Of a stretch of DNA of 28,560 nucleotides, positions 1 through 10,200 are shown piece by piece. The stretch is from JBBQFC01 sp038321615. Its GTDB lineage: Bacteria; Bacteroidota; Bacteroidia; Flavobacteriales_D; Cryomorphaceae. The DNA lies in assembly GCA_038321615.1 (NCBI GenBank), contig JBBQFC010000041.1, forward strand, positions 1 through 28,560, written 5' to 3'. The first letter of the stretch is position 1, and every line of letters starts with the position of its first letter. The position numbers were made by a program, and so were the translations under genes. The notes under the pieces are model-generated. The model made no database searches, had not been told where the DNA came from, and saw only the letters and a program-made list of their open reading frames with translations.

Positions 1-44
1 TCTTTCGCACTTTTGTAACTCATATCAAGATTGATTAGCTACCC

Positions 45-2294
45 ATGGAAAATACTTCACCTCCCACGAATGGATCACATACAGAAAGTTTCGAAGTTAA
101 TAACTCCAGTAAATGCCCCTTTACAGGTGGTGCAGTGCACCAAACAGCTGGAAGCGGAAGGAGCAATCTCGATTGGTGGCCTAACGCGCTTCGGCTAAAT
201 ATTCTCCGTCAGCATTCAAGCCTTTCCAACCCAATGGACGACTCTTTTGACTATGGAAAGGAGTTTGAGTCGCTCGATTATGATGCTTTGAAAAACGATC
301 TTTTCGATTTAATGACAGATTCACAAGCTTGGTGGCCGGCCGATTATGGTCATTACGGCCCATTCTTCATACGCATGGCCTGGCATAGTGCAGGCACCTA
401 CCGTATAGCAGATGGACGCGGAGGTGCCGGTTCTGGAACGCAACGATTCGCCCCTCTCAATAGCTGGCCCGACAATGTAAACCTCGATAAAGCACGCCTA
501 CTTCTGTGGCCATTGAAGAAAAAATATGGCAATAAAATTTCATGGGCCGACCTCATGATTTTAACCGGCAACTGTGCTCTGGAATCAATGGGCTTAAAAA
601 CTTTTGGATTTGCAGGTGGACGAGCCGATGTATGGGAACCTCAGGAAGACATTTATTGGGGACCAGAAGGCGAATGGCTCGACGATAAAAGATATAGCGG
701 AGATCGTGAACTCGAAAATCCACTTGCCGCAGTACAAATGGGTCTGATATATGTTAATCCGCAAGGGCCAAATGGTAATCCTGATCCTCTCAAGTCAGCT
801 CGCGATATTCGCGAAACCTTTGGTCGTATGGCAATGAACGATGAAGAAACTGTTGCACTTATCGCAGGTGGGCATACCTTTGGAAAAGCGCATGGCGCTG
901 CCGATCCAGAAGTTAATGTAGGATTTGAGCCTGCAGGTGCATCGATCGAAGAAATGGGTATGGGCTGGCGCAATAAATTTGGCAGTGGTCATGGCGAACA
1001 CACCATAAGCAGCGGCTTGGAAGGTGCATGGTCGGCCACACCAACTAAGTGGAGCAATAATTATTTCGAAAATCTATTTGGATTCGATTGGGAACTCACC
1101 AAAAGCCCGGCAGGCGCTTTTCAATGGACACCGAAGAATATGGGAGGAGCAGGAACTGTGCCCGATGCACACAACCCTAATATTAAGCATGCTCCCTATA
1201 TGCTTACATCCGATCTTGCCCTACGTGAAGACCCTGCATACGCTAAAATATCGCAACGTTTCTTTGAAAACCCGGATGAATTTGCCGATGCTTTTGCAAG
1301 AGCATGGTTCAAATTGACGCATAGAGATATGGGTCCACGAGTGAGATACCTTGGTAAGGAAGTACCCGACGAAGTATTAATCTGGCAGGACCCTATTCCT
1401 GAAGTCGAATATGTAAGTATTGACAACGAAGATGTAGCACGACTGAAAGGGGAAATTTTGGATTCTGGTTTATCAATTTCCGAATTGGTCTCAACAGCTT
1501 GGGCATCTGCTTCCACATTTCGCGGAAGCGATAAACGTGGAGGAGCCAATGGTGCTCGAATTAGATTGTCGCCACAAAGGTATTGGGAAGTTAACAAGCC
1601 AGCCCAATTGAGCATAGTACTGTCTAAACTCGAAGAAATTCAATCAATATTCCACAGCTCTCAGTACAGCGGGAAAAAAGTCTCTATGGCCGACCTGATT
1701 GTTCTAGGCGGGTGCGCTGCAATTGAAAAAGCCGCTAAAGAAGGTGGCGTTGCGATCGATGTACCATTTAGTCCAGGTCGTGGCGATACCACACAGAAGC
1801 TCACCGATGCCGAATCTTTTGAAGCACTCGAGCCAGCGGCCGATGGGTTCAGGAACTATTTCAAACCAAAGCATAAATCCAAGGCAGAAGAGATGCTGGT
1901 GGATAAAGCCCATCTCTTATCCCTTACATCACCTGAGATGACGGTATTGGTTGGCGGATTGCGCGTATTGGGCGCAAATTATGACGACTCAAAACACGGC
2001 GTTTTTACGGACAAACCAGGCGTGCTGACCAACGACTTCTTCGTGAATGTTCTTGATATGAACACTACCTGGAAAGCGCTCGACAGCGGAAGCCATGCCT
2101 TTATGGGAACTGATAGAGTAACAGGAACACCAAAATGGACGGGCACGCGTGCCGACTTGATCTTTGGCTCCAACTCAGAGCTTCGGGCAATTGCCGAGCT
2201 TTACGGCTCCAACGACTCGGCCAAAAAGTTTGTGCACGACTTTGTAAAAGCTTGGTCCAAGGTTATGAATCTGGATCGATTCGACTTACAATAA
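45..2294 (+). CDS. katG: Catalase-peroxidase KatG
   Basis: Bifunctional haem enzyme that destroys hydrogen peroxide by catalase and peroxidase reactions in the cytoplasm. The 749-residue length is normal for the duplicated family. The distal haem pocket is visible as Arg110, Trp113 and His114 in RMAWHSAGTYR, and the proximal haem ligand is His277 in GGHTFGKAHGA. The residues of the Met-Tyr-Trp cofactor needed for catalase activity are all present: Trp113, Tyr236 (IYVNPQGP) and Met262 (RMAMND). The second, haem-free peroxidase-like domain fills roughly residues 430-749. The ATG at 45 gives the usual KatG N-terminus with a KCPFTGGA motif. The 44 bases before it show no complete promoter, so control lies mostly outside the window. 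A strong terminator follows, so the gene probably ends its transcript. Confidence 0.98.
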   Translation: MENTSPPTNGSHTESFEVNNSSKCPFTGGAVHQTAGSGRSNLDWWPNALRLNILRQHSSLSNPMDDSFDYGKEFESLDYDALKNDLFDLMTDSQAWWPADYGHYGPFFIRMAWHSAGTYRIADGRGGAGSGTQRFAPLNSWPDNVNLDKARLLLWPLKKKYGNKISWADLMILTGNCALESMGLKTFGFAGGRADVWEPQEDIYWGPEGEWLDDKRYSGDRELENPLAAVQMGLIYVNPQGPNGNPDPLKSARDIRETFGRMAMNDEETVALIAGGHTFGKAHGAADPEVNVGFEPAGASIEEMGMGWRNKFGSGHGEHTISSGLEGAWSATPTKWSNNYFENLFGFDWELTKSPAGAFQWTPKNMGGAGTVPDAHNPNIKHAPYMLTSDLALREDPAYAKISQRFFENPDEFADAFARAWFKLTHRDMGPRVRYLGKEVPDEVLIWQDPIPEVEYVSIDNEDVARLKGEILDSGLSISELVSTAWASASTFRGSDKRGGANGARIRLSPQRYWEVNKPAQLSIVLSKLEEIQSIFHSSQYSGKKVSMADLIVLGGCAAIEKAAKEGGVAIDVPFSPGRGDTTQKLTDAESFEALEPAADGFRNYFKPKHKSKAEEMLVDKAHLLSLTSPEMTVLVGGLRVLGANYDDSKHGVFTDKPGVLTNDFFVNVLDMNTTWKALDSGSHAFMGTDRVTGTPKWTGTRADLIFGSNSELRAIAELYGSNDSAKKFVHDFVKAWSKVMNLDRFDLQ

Positions 2295-2318
2295 GTTGAA
2301 ATCTCAAAAATTACCTGA

Positions 2319-2348
2319 GGCGGCTTCCTTCGAAGCCGCCTTTTTTTT
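2319..2348 (+). terminator. Intrinsic terminator of katG
   Basis: A perfect 9-bp stem (GGCGGCTTC paired with GAAGCCGCC) with a CTTC loop is followed directly by eight T residues. It lies 25 bases after the katG stop codon. Confidence 0.93.
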
Positions 2349-2391
2349 AGGGTTATAGTTTGTTGCACAGTGAATTTTCAGTTGAAGGCTA

Positions 2392-3492
2392 TCACCGCGT
2401 CAACTTGTCTTTTACGCTGATGTAGCCCATAAATATCTCCTGCCCTTTCTTTTCGTCATTTACCCAGGTAGCCTTGAAGTTGGAAAACTCCGGGCGGCAC
2501 TGCTCGACTACCACGTAAGGGCTATTGCTCGACTTCACCCAAGCTTTTTCGGGCCACCACGGTATGTTCTTAAAAACATAATTGCCATTATTCATCAGCC
2601 AAATAGCTGGAGTTTCGGAACTGCCATGTTGTAGAAATAGTCCATCGATTTCGATTAATGTTCCAAAACTCCAAAATGCAAACGCTCCATTTCGCGGAAG
2701 GTGCTCTAAGTGGAAGTTCTTGATGGTAAATAGTTTGGCAGTGGTACAGCCATTGGCATCGAAATAGACGGCGTGCTCGTTGTCCCAGCCTTCACTGATA
2801 CAATCTTCCAGGCGAACCCCGGTGGTTTGCAATATTTTGAAAGATGAGCCAGTGCATCCTTTTTTGTTGTAAACCCTACAACTACGAACAACGCTGTGGT
2901 TGCATTGGGAATTGTTATAACTCACGCCTTTCCAAATTCCCTGCTTCGTTTCACCTTCCTCAGCCGTGCGCAATACGATGCCGTCGTGGCCAACATTGGT
3001 GACCAAGATGTTCTCGATGGTCGTCATCAAGCAGAAAACCAAATCGATTGCAGCAACCGACTGACTGATGAATTCAATATTGCTTATGACGGTATTAAAA
3101 CTCGATCCGATAAAAATACCCTTCGTCCCGCCCTCAATCTTGCCAAAATTTTGAATCCGGAATCGTGTTTTATTCCAAATCATCGCAGTAGATTGATCGG
3201 GTGGAATACTCTTGAATACTTCGATTGAACCCTTCACTTTGATATTGGCTCCTTGCCCATCAATTATTACCAATCGGCCTGGCCGCGGCAATTCTAAGCT
3301 CCGGCTGATAAGATAATCTCCAGGTTCAAAAAGTATGCGGCATATTGCTTTGTTGTCTTTCAATTCGTCGAACTTGGCGGGAATATCATCTCCCTGTTTC
3401 AAGATAAGTTCGGAATTATAGGCTTTCGCAAAAGCGGAAATGAAGCAGAAAAAGATGAGAAGCACAACCGGAAAAACTTTCGACCTTCGCAT
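2392..3492 (-). CDS. Secreted protein of predicted right-handed beta-helix type
   Basis: A 366-residue protein of unknown function. The N-terminus (MRRSK, then a run of about 18 hydrophobic residues ending AFAKA) is a clear Sec signal peptide, so it should act in the periplasm or outside the cell. The mature part has many short hydrophobic strands separated by Asn/Gly turns (GIFIGSSFNTVISNIEF, LVTNVGHDGIVLRT, VRSCRVYNKKGC), typical of pectate-lyase-like parallel beta-helices. A GDYLISRSLELP...LVIIDGQG segment near residues 58-80 resembles the first coil of such folds. No catalytic residues can be assigned, so a polysaccharide-related role is only possible. The ATG at 3492 is one base from the start of the opposite CoA-transferase gene. 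A near-match -7 element lies upstream at 3516-3523, inside that neighbouring gene. Confidence 0.75.
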   Translation of the reverse strand: MRRSKVFPVVLLIFFCFISAFAKAYNSELILKQGDDIPAKFDELKDNKAICRILFEPGDYLISRSLELPRPGRLVIIDGQGANIKVKGSIEVFKSIPPDQSTAMIWNKTRFRIQNFGKIEGGTKGIFIGSSFNTVISNIEFISQSVAAIDLVFCLMTTIENILVTNVGHDGIVLRTAEEGETKQGIWKGVSYNNSQCNHSVVRSCRVYNKKGCTGSSFKILQTTGVRLEDCISEGWDNEHAVYFDANGCTTAKLFTIKNFHLEHLPRNGAFAFWSFGTLIEIDGLFLQHGSSETPAIWLMNNGNYVFKNIPWWPEKAWVKSSNSPYVVVEQCRPEFSNFKATWVNDEKKGQEIFMGYISVKDKLTR

Positions 3493-3493
3493 A

Positions 3494-4567
3494 ATGGTTC
3501 AATTTTTTGAGAATTTAAAGGTAGTCGAATTGGCGAGCGTATTAGCCGGTCCAGCCGTGGGAATGTTCTTTGCCGAGCTCGGAGCTAAGGTGGTAAAATA
3601 TGAAAATGCACTCTCTGGTGGCGACGTAACGCGTAAATGGCGTTTACCCGGAGAAACGGAACTCGGTCCATCGGCTTACTACGCTTCCGTAAACTTTAAG
3701 AAAGAAGTGCGATTAATAGACCTTTCAAAATCAGGCGATCGAGCGGCTTTGACTGCAGAACTCGATGATGCCGACTTGGTAATTTCTAATTTCCAACCGC
3801 GCGTTGCGGCCAAGCTTGATTTACTCCCTGAAACTTTGCGAAAGCGTCATCCAAAATTGATAATAGCGGTGATTGAAGGATATGCCGATTCCGATAAACC
3901 CGCTTATGATGCGGTGCTTCAGGCCGAAACAGGTTGGATATCAATGAATGGAACCGTAGATCAATTGGCCAAACTCCCGGTGGCGTTAATCGACGAATTG
4001 GCCGCTCATCAACTGAAGCAAGCATGCCTTTTGGCTCTTATCCACCGCGAGCGAACGGACGAAGGCGCAGTGGTGCGCTGCAGCCTGGAAAGCGCTTCGC
4101 TGTCGGCCTTAGCCAATCAAGCCAGCAATTATTTGATGTGCGAAGCTATCCCGCAACCCATGGGTACAGCTCACCCGAATATTGCGCCTTATGGAGATCT
4201 ATTTCAAAGCGCAGAAGGCAAAAAGTTTTTACTTGCCATCGGTAGCGACGAGCAATTCGCAAAGTGCTGTGCGGCTTTGGGGCTCGAATTGCACAATGAT
4301 GTTGATTTCGCAACGAACACCGATCGCTTAAAGAACCGACATAGTTTGGTAGCTGTTCTTCAAAAATCGTTTGCAGAGTTTTCGATCTCCGAAATAGCTG
4401 AAAAGCTCGATGGTGCTAAAATTCCGTTCGGCATGGTAAAGCAGCTCGACGAAGTGCTAAAATCAAACACAGCCATTGACTTGCAAAGAGAAGAGATCCA
4501 AGAAGAGCGCAGGACCATCCGCTTGAGCGGAAATGCTTTTACAGCAGATTTTTTGGACGCTGACTGA
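3494..4567 (+). CDS. CoA-transferase family III (CaiB/BaiF) protein
   Basis: Predicted to move coenzyme A between carboxylic acids; the substrate cannot be read from the sequence. The N-terminus (LKVVELASVLAGPAVGMFFAELGAKVVKYE) is the hallmark Rossmann-like start of the family. PAYDAVLQAETGWISMNG and Asp167 in ALIDELAAHQ occupy the place of the catalytic aspartate. With 357 residues it is slightly shorter than typical members (about 380-410). I chose the ATG at 3494 because it begins right at the conserved core; an in-frame ATG at 3440 would add 18 residues that overlap the opposite gene. The 3' end overlaps the convergent gene at 4539-5117 by 29 bases. Bacteroidota often encode such proteins outside carnitine or oxalate loci, so those roles should not be assumed. 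Confidence 0.85.
   Translation: MVQFFENLKVVELASVLAGPAVGMFFAELGAKVVKYENALSGGDVTRKWRLPGETELGPSAYYASVNFKKEVRLIDLSKSGDRAALTAELDDADLVISNFQPRVAAKLDLLPETLRKRHPKLIIAVIEGYADSDKPAYDAVLQAETGWISMNGTVDQLAKLPVALIDELAAHQLKQACLLALIHRERTDEGAVVRCSLESASLSALANQASNYLMCEAIPQPMGTAHPNIAPYGDLFQSAEGKKFLLAIGSDEQFAKCCAALGLELHNDVDFATNTDRLKNRHSLVAVLQKSFAEFSISEIAEKLDGAKIPFGMVKQLDEVLKSNTAIDLQREEIQEERRTIRLSGNAFTADFLDAD
3516..3523 (-). promoter_or_regulatory. Possible -7 element for the beta-helix gene
   Basis: On the minus strand this reads TACCTTTA, a 7/8 match to the Bacteroidota -7 consensus TAnnTTTG, 23 bases upstream of the start codon. No -33 TTG is evident. It lies inside the 5' end of the divergent CoA-transferase gene, as it must because the two start codons almost touch. 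Confidence 0.35.
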
Positions 4568-5117
4568 TTTCTTTCTTTAGCAATTTCGCTAATTCCGTTG
4601 CGTCCCTATCGCTGAGCTGCATAGCAAATCGTACCCATTTACCCTGATAATCAAAGGTGAGTCGCTCGCCACCAAGCACCCACCAAGCATTCTCATATTG
4701 ATAGGCGAAGCTGCGCTTGGAAAGCTCAATAAGGCTCAAATCTTTGATATTAGCTAAAAAGTACGGCTTGCTCTTACCAAACGTAAAAATACTGCGCTTG
4801 ACATAAAGGTTGGTGTCGTCAACAGTAATCAGCTCATTGCCCGATTTTCGAAAAGCCCACGTGCGACCTATTTTCCAAAGGTAGTAGGCCCAGAAGGCTA
4901 AGAATATTGCTAATATCATACGCATTTCGCGGTCGGGATTGATGTAGTATTCCCTCATTACCACTATGCCGCAAAACAGCCATGCGAGAAGCCATGCTAA
5001 AAGCAAACTTTCCTTCCAGCGCTCAACCTTTCCTAATATTACCAACCGGAAATTTCCGCCATCGCGCGAAAAGCTTACCCGTTCGCCTATGTAACCAATC
5101 TTATTAGCCGATGACAT
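4539..5117 (-). CDS. Small membrane protein of unknown function
   Basis: A 192-residue protein I do not recognise by family. Two hydrophobic segments (about residues 38-56, SLLLAWLLAWLFCGIVV, and 66-83, MILAIFLAFWAYYLW) should form a transmembrane hairpin. It is followed by a beta-rich soluble region of about 100 residues (ITVDDTNLYVKRSIFTFGKSKPYFLANIKDLSLIEL), whose pattern recalls bacterial PH-like domains of DUF304 type; that similarity is only an inference. The start overlaps the end of bshA by 14 bases, so the two genes are probably co-transcribed. The 3' end overlaps the convergent CoA-transferase gene. Confidence 0.7.
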   Translation of the reverse strand: MSSANKIGYIGERVSFSRDGGNFRLVILGKVERWKESLLLAWLLAWLFCGIVVMREYYINPDREMRMILAIFLAFWAYYLWKIGRTWAFRKSGNELITVDDTNLYVKRSIFTFGKSKPYFLANIKDLSLIELSKRSFAYQYENAWWVLGGERLTFDYQGKWVRFAMQLSDRDATELAKLLKKEISQRPKNLL

Positions 5118-6243
5118 GAGCTGCGGTCAATACACGTTCGTAAAGCTCTACGTAAATCGGTAGCACTCGGTCGAGCGAAAATTCTTCGGCTCTTTTCTTT
5201 GCGTTTATTCGAAAAGTTGCCAGTGCATCGTCGGAAGAAAGAATCTTCAAGGCATTAGCGGCCATCTCTTCGATATTGCCCACATCGCTGGTAAATCCTG
5301 AAAAACCATTTGGATTAAGCTCCGACAAACCACCCGTATTAGTGCTGATTACCGGCACCCCACATGCCATAGCTTCCAAAGCTGCTAAACCAAAACTCTC
5401 CGACTCGGAAGGAAGCATAAATAGATCTGAAATCCAGAGAACCTCTTCCGGTTTTTTAAGTTTCCCCAGAATATGGGTATCATCACACGTGCCCAATTCG
5501 CGGCATAAGTGTTCCACCCGGTATCGTTCGGGGCCATCGCCTACCAAAATAAGCTTGGCCGGGATGGCTTCACGTATTTTCTGGAAGGTATAAATCACGT
5601 CTTCCACCCTTTTCACCGGCCTGAAATTGCTGATGTGGGTGATAATGCGCTCGCCATTTGGCGCATAAGCCAACCTAAAATTTTTCTCTGGTTGAGGTTC
5701 ATAATGTTCCAGTTTGATAAAATTCGGAATCACTTCCACTTCGCGTAAAATGTCGAAGTGGCGATAGGTATCGTCTCGCAGACTGGAAGAAACGGCAGTT
5801 ACGGCATCGCTGTTGTTTATTGCAAACGTAATGGCCGGGGCAAAAGATGGATCGCGACCTACTAGGGTAATGTCGGTGCCGTGGAGCGTGGTGATAAATG
5901 GTATATGGATGCCTTGCGACGCTAAAATTTGCTTTGCCATATAAGCCGCCGAGGCATGGGGAATGGCGTAATGAACATGTAGTAAGTCGAGCTTTTCAAA
6001 TTTTACTACGTCCACCAGTTTACTCGCCAGAACCGTTTCGTACGGGGGGTAATCGAAGAGTGGATAGTCGGAAACGACTACTTCGTGATAGCGGATGTTT
6101 TTGGTAAAAGAGCCAAGTCTTACCGGTTGATTATAGGTGATGAAATGCACCTGATGCCCTCGCTCGGCTAATGCTTTGCCCAATTCTGTTGCCACCACCC
6201 CGCTCCCACCAAAGGTTGGGTACAATACAATTCCGATCTTCAT
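5104..6243 (-). CDS. bshA: N-acetyl-alpha-D-glucosaminyl L-malate synthase BshA
   Basis: GT4-family glycosyltransferase that joins N-acetylglucosamine from UDP-GlcNAc to L-malate, the first step of bacillithiol synthesis in the cytoplasm. The 379-residue protein has the BshA N-terminus (MKIGIVLYPTFGGSGVVATELGKALAERGH), with the GGSG nucleotide-binding loop at residues 12-15. It also has TTLHGTDITLVG (around His121), the NFRPVKR donor-site motif (208-212) and the retaining-GT4 EX7E motif Glu282-Glu290 (ESFGLAALE). I placed the start at 6243 because this is where homology begins and because a perfect -7 element lies just upstream at 6262-6269; an in-frame ATG at 6264 would overlap that element. 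The other bacillithiol genes (bshB, bshC) are not in the window. Divergent from the ABC operon. Confidence 0.95.
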   Translation of the reverse strand: MKIGIVLYPTFGGSGVVATELGKALAERGHQVHFITYNQPVRLGSFTKNIRYHEVVVSDYPLFDYPPYETVLASKLVDVVKFEKLDLLHVHYAIPHASAAYMAKQILASQGIHIPFITTLHGTDITLVGRDPSFAPAITFAINNSDAVTAVSSSLRDDTYRHFDILREVEVIPNFIKLEHYEPQPEKNFRLAYAPNGERIITHISNFRPVKRVEDVIYTFQKIREAIPAKLILVGDGPERYRVEHLCRELGTCDDTHILGKLKKPEEVLWISDLFMLPSESESFGLAALEAMACGVPVISTNTGGLSELNPNGFSGFTSDVGNIEEMAANALKILSSDDALATFRINAKKRAEEFSLDRVLPIYVELYERVLTAAHVIG

Positions 6244-6261
6244 AGCCTTCTTATTCGGCCA

Positions 6262-6269
6262 CAAAGATA
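6262..6269 (-). promoter_or_regulatory. -7 promoter element of bshA
   Basis: The minus strand reads TATCTTTG, a perfect match to TAnnTTTG, 18 bases upstream of the bshA start codon. The nearest upstream TTG is 24 bases away (6296-6294), a little longer than usual for a -33 element. Confidence 0.65.
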
Positions 6270-6380
6270 AAACCTTCCGTTTGGAAAATTGCCCAATTGC
6301 CTACCATAAACCGATTGCACCGTTTAAACTGCGCATTTCTTAACTGATCAATTTCACAGCGTCCGAATAAGGTCAATGGG

Positions 6381-6388
6381 TATCTTGG
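6381..6388 (+). promoter_or_regulatory. Possible -7 element of the ABC/peptidase operon
   Basis: TATCTTGG matches TAnnTTTG at five of six fixed positions and sits 15 bases before the ATPase start codon, the spacing seen for other genes here. No -33 TTG at good spacing was found. Confidence 0.35.
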
Positions 6389-6403
6389 CCAAAAATAACC
6401 GAT

Positions 6404-7285
6404 ATGGCGACCCTAAAAATCAACAATCTTTCGAAGACTTACCCCAATGGCGTAAAGGCATTGAACGATGTGAGTATCGAAATATCCAACGGGATGTTTG
6501 GCCTGTTAGGCCCCAATGGAGCCGGCAAGTCGAGCTTAATGCGTACCCTCGCCACCTTGCAAGAAGCCGACTCTGGAAGTGCATTTCTCGATGATCTCGA
6601 TATTCTGAACAATCCGCAAGAGCTGCGAAAGCACTTAGGCTACCTCCCGCAAGAATTTGGAGTGTATCCGCGAATAACAGCGGAACAATTGCTCGATCAC
6701 ATAGCCATTCTCAAAGGGCTCAAGAACGCCAAGGAGCGAAAGGAGCTTGTTCATTTTTTGCTTCAAAAGGTCAATCTTTACAGCCAGCGCAATAAAGCTG
6801 TGAAGGGATTTTCGGGAGGGATGAAGCAACGTGTTGGTATCGCCCAAGCACTTATTGGCAACCCTTCGCTCATAATTGTTGACGAGCCAACCGCAGGACT
6901 CGATCCAGGTGAGCGCAACCGCTTTCATAATTTACTCGCCGACGTGGGCGAAAAAGTCATTGTGATCCTTTCAACCCATATTGTAGATGATGTGCGCGAA
7001 CTCTGCTCCGAAATGGCAATCATGAATTTGGGAGAAATTGTTTATAAGGGTCAACCGGCCGATGTGTTGAGTGAATTGGAAGGAAAAGTTTGGTCGAAAA
7101 CAGTAAGTCGCGAAGAACTAGCTGCGCACAAGGATATGTACCACGTTATTTCAGACAAAATGATAGCCGGCAATCCGCAAATACATGTATGGAGTGAGAC
7201 TAATCCAGGAGTTGGATTCAAAGCAGTGGAGCCCAATCTCGAAGATGCATTTTTTATCCATATCAACCCCTTAACAACCGTTTAA
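6404..7285 (+). CDS. ABC transporter ATP-binding protein
   Basis: Nucleotide-binding subunit that powers the membrane partner encoded directly downstream. The 293-residue protein has the full set of ABC motifs: Walker A GPNGAGKS (36-43), Q-loop in YLPQEFGVYP (about 80-89), signature FSGGMKQ (136-142), Walker B LIIVDEP (156-162) and the switch histidine in STHIVDD (His192). The C-terminal 90 residues (VYKGQPADVLSELEGKVW onward) match the accessory region of CcmA/NatA-like ATPases that pair with ABC-2 permeases. Only three bases separate its stop codon from the permease start, so the two are surely one operon. The cargo is unknown. Confidence 0.95.
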   Translation: MATLKINNLSKTYPNGVKALNDVSIEISNGMFGLLGPNGAGKSSLMRTLATLQEADSGSAFLDDLDILNNPQELRKHLGYLPQEFGVYPRITAEQLLDHIAILKGLKNAKERKELVHFLLQKVNLYSQRNKAVKGFSGGMKQRVGIAQALIGNPSLIIVDEPTAGLDPGERNRFHNLLADVGEKVIVILSTHIVDDVRELCSEMAIMNLGEIVYKGQPADVLSELEGKVWSKTVSREELAAHKDMYHVISDKMIAGNPQIHVWSETNPGVGFKAVEPNLEDAFFIHINPLTTV

Positions 7286-7288
7286 GCA

Positions 7289-10200
7289 ATGTTTACAGCT
7301 TTCTTAAATCAGGAGCTTCGATCGGCTTTTACAAGCCCCATGCTCTATATTTTCCTTTTTATAGTAACACTTCTTTCTTTTGGGGCTGTGGCAAGCGATA
7401 CGGTCAGCATTGGTGGGGCGGTGGGTAATGTTTATAAAAACGCACCGCAAATTCTCACCACTTTCACGCTTATTTTGGGGATTTTCGGTTTGCTCTTTGC
7501 CGCGGCTTTTTTCAACAATGCTGCGCTCCGCGATCATAATAATCAGTTTAACGAGATTCTTTTTCACCTGCCGATTTCCAAAGCTGGCTATTTCTGGGGG
7601 CGGTTCATTGGCGCCTTAATCCTATCTACCATTCCTATGCTGGGAGTATTTATTGGAGCCTGGCTTGGAGCCCTAATCGGCCCATTGGCTGGTTGGGTAG
7701 AAGCCGATCGGATTGGTCCGTTTTTCTTTGAAACGATTTACACGAATTACTTCATCTTCGTTTTACCCAACATGTTTGTGGCGGGTTCGATAATCTTCTT
7801 CCTGGCGCATCGCTCCAAAAGCACCATCATTTCATTTGTTGGAGCTATGGCGATTATCGTGACTTATATTATTTCGGGAACGCTCCTGTCGGACATCGAC
7901 AATGAGAGCACCGCAGCTTTGGCCGATATTTTTGGAATACGCACCTATAGCGTAGAAACCCGCTACTTCACGCCGGCTGAGCGAAATACGCTTAGCCCTT
8001 CATTTACCGGATTGGTGCTTCAAAATCGGTTCATCTGGATTGGGGTGGCCCTCCTGATTTCGTTCCTTTCCTACCGCAGCTTCAGCTTCAAAGAAAAACT
8101 TCGATTTAAAAAAGCTAAGAAAGAAAAACCAACGCCGGTAATAGCAGCATCCATCGCTTGGCCGCGGGCGCACCAAACATTTGGCGCAAGCCTCGTTTGG
8201 ACGCAATTCCGAAGTATTTTTAGAATGAACACACTTAGCATTACCAAGAGTGTGGTGTTCAAAATATTGGCTCTTTTTGGCATTATTCTACTGGTCACAT
8301 CACTGGCACAAGGCTATGAATATTTTGGGCTACAATCTTACCCCGTAACCTATATGATACTCGACGATATAACGGGCTCCACCAGCACGTTCATGATCAT
8401 TATTATCGTTTTTTTCAGCGGAGAATTGGTTTGGCGCGACCGTATATCACGTATAGATGAAGTGATCAACTCTACGCCCCATGGCACAGCTGTTTCACTT
8501 TTCGCGAAATGGGCAAGCCTGATATTTGTCGCTTCCCTTTTGCATTTTAGCTTCGTTGTTTTAGGAATATGCGCACAACTATTTCGCGGCTACACAGCCA
8601 TCGACTTCGATCTATATCTCGTTGATTTCTTACTCGAAACCCTACCTAATTACGTTGTCTATTCAGCGCTTTTCGTTCTGATTCAAACCTTAGTAAATAA
8701 TCGCTATTTGGGCTATTTTTTGGGGATTATCATCAATTTTGCCTTAGCCATTATTATTGGCGTATTTCACTGGAGTAGCAGTATGCTCGTGCCCGGAGAA
8801 TCGCCCGGGATATTTTTCAGCGATATGAGTGGTTTTGGACCAGGAGTAATAGCAACGCTATGGTTTGATCTTTACTGGGTGCTTTTTGGTTTACTGCTGA
8901 TGTGTTTGGCTGCGCTATTTATGGAACGCGGAATTTCAGCGCGCTTGAAAGATAAGTTAAGCGCAGCTCGCCAAAATTTCAAAGGTTCGCTTCGCATAGC
9001 AACTCTGGCGCTAACGTTTGCCTGGATTGGGGTAGCAGCATTTGTTTACTACAATACGCAGATTCTCAATCCTTATAAAAATAACAAGCAACAAGAACTG
9101 GCTCAAGTAGCATACGAAGAAACTTACAAAAAATATGCTGCGCTCCCCCACCCCAGTTTGACTGATATTTCCTATGAAATTGACATTTTTCCCGAAAAGC
9201 GCGATGTATATGTACGCGCCAAAGGCCAGCTTTTAAATAAGACGGATAAAGGAATTGATAGTTTATTCTTTAATATTCAAAGCGGTTGGGATACGGAAAT
9301 CGATATTTCGGGTGCGGTTCTCGCCTTAAATGATACAATCCTCGATGTAAGAATTTATAAGCTTGGCAAGACGCTTAATCCAAATGAATCCTTAGAGGTA
9401 CGTATGGTGACGAGTTATTTAACCAAAGGCTTTAGCAATGGCTTGGGCAATACCGACATTCTTTCGAATGGTACTTTCTTAAATAATTTCAGTATTCTAC
9501 CCATAATGGCGTACTCGGAGCAAGGCGAAATGAGCGATAGAAATGATCGAAAAAAGTATGGACTTCCTATGAAATTGCGGATGCCTGAGTTGAAACACGA
9601 TTGCAGCGAGGTTTGCATGTCGAATTACCTCACGGATGGTTTGGCCGATTGGGTAACGGTACGAAGCGTTATTTCAACTTCTAACGACCAAATTGCTGTG
9701 GCTCCAGGGTCATTAGTCAAGCAATGGGAAAAAGATGGCCGTGCTTATTTTCAATATGAACTCGATAAGCCTTCCCAGAACTTTTACAATTTCATGTCAG
9801 CCCGCTACGAGGTGGCCCGCGAGAAATATAATGATATTGACGTCGAAATTTATTACGATGCCAAACATGGGGTGAATGTTCCCAAAATGCTTGATGCTGT
9901 GAAGCGCTCTTTGGCTTATTATGAGAAACACTTCGGGCCTTACTACCACAAACAGGCGCGTATATTAGAGTTCCCCCGTTACAGCACCTTTGCCCAAGCT
10001 TTCCCGGGTACAATGCCGTATTCAGAAGGTTTTGGGTTCATAGTAAATCTCGAAGATGAAACCGAAAACAATGTAGTGGATGCAGTAATTGCCCACGAAA
10101 TGGCGCATCAGTGGTGGGCCCATCAAGAGATACCAGCCTTAATGCAGGGAGCCACGATGCTAACAGAAAGCTTTGCCGAATACTCCAGCCTGATGGTGAT

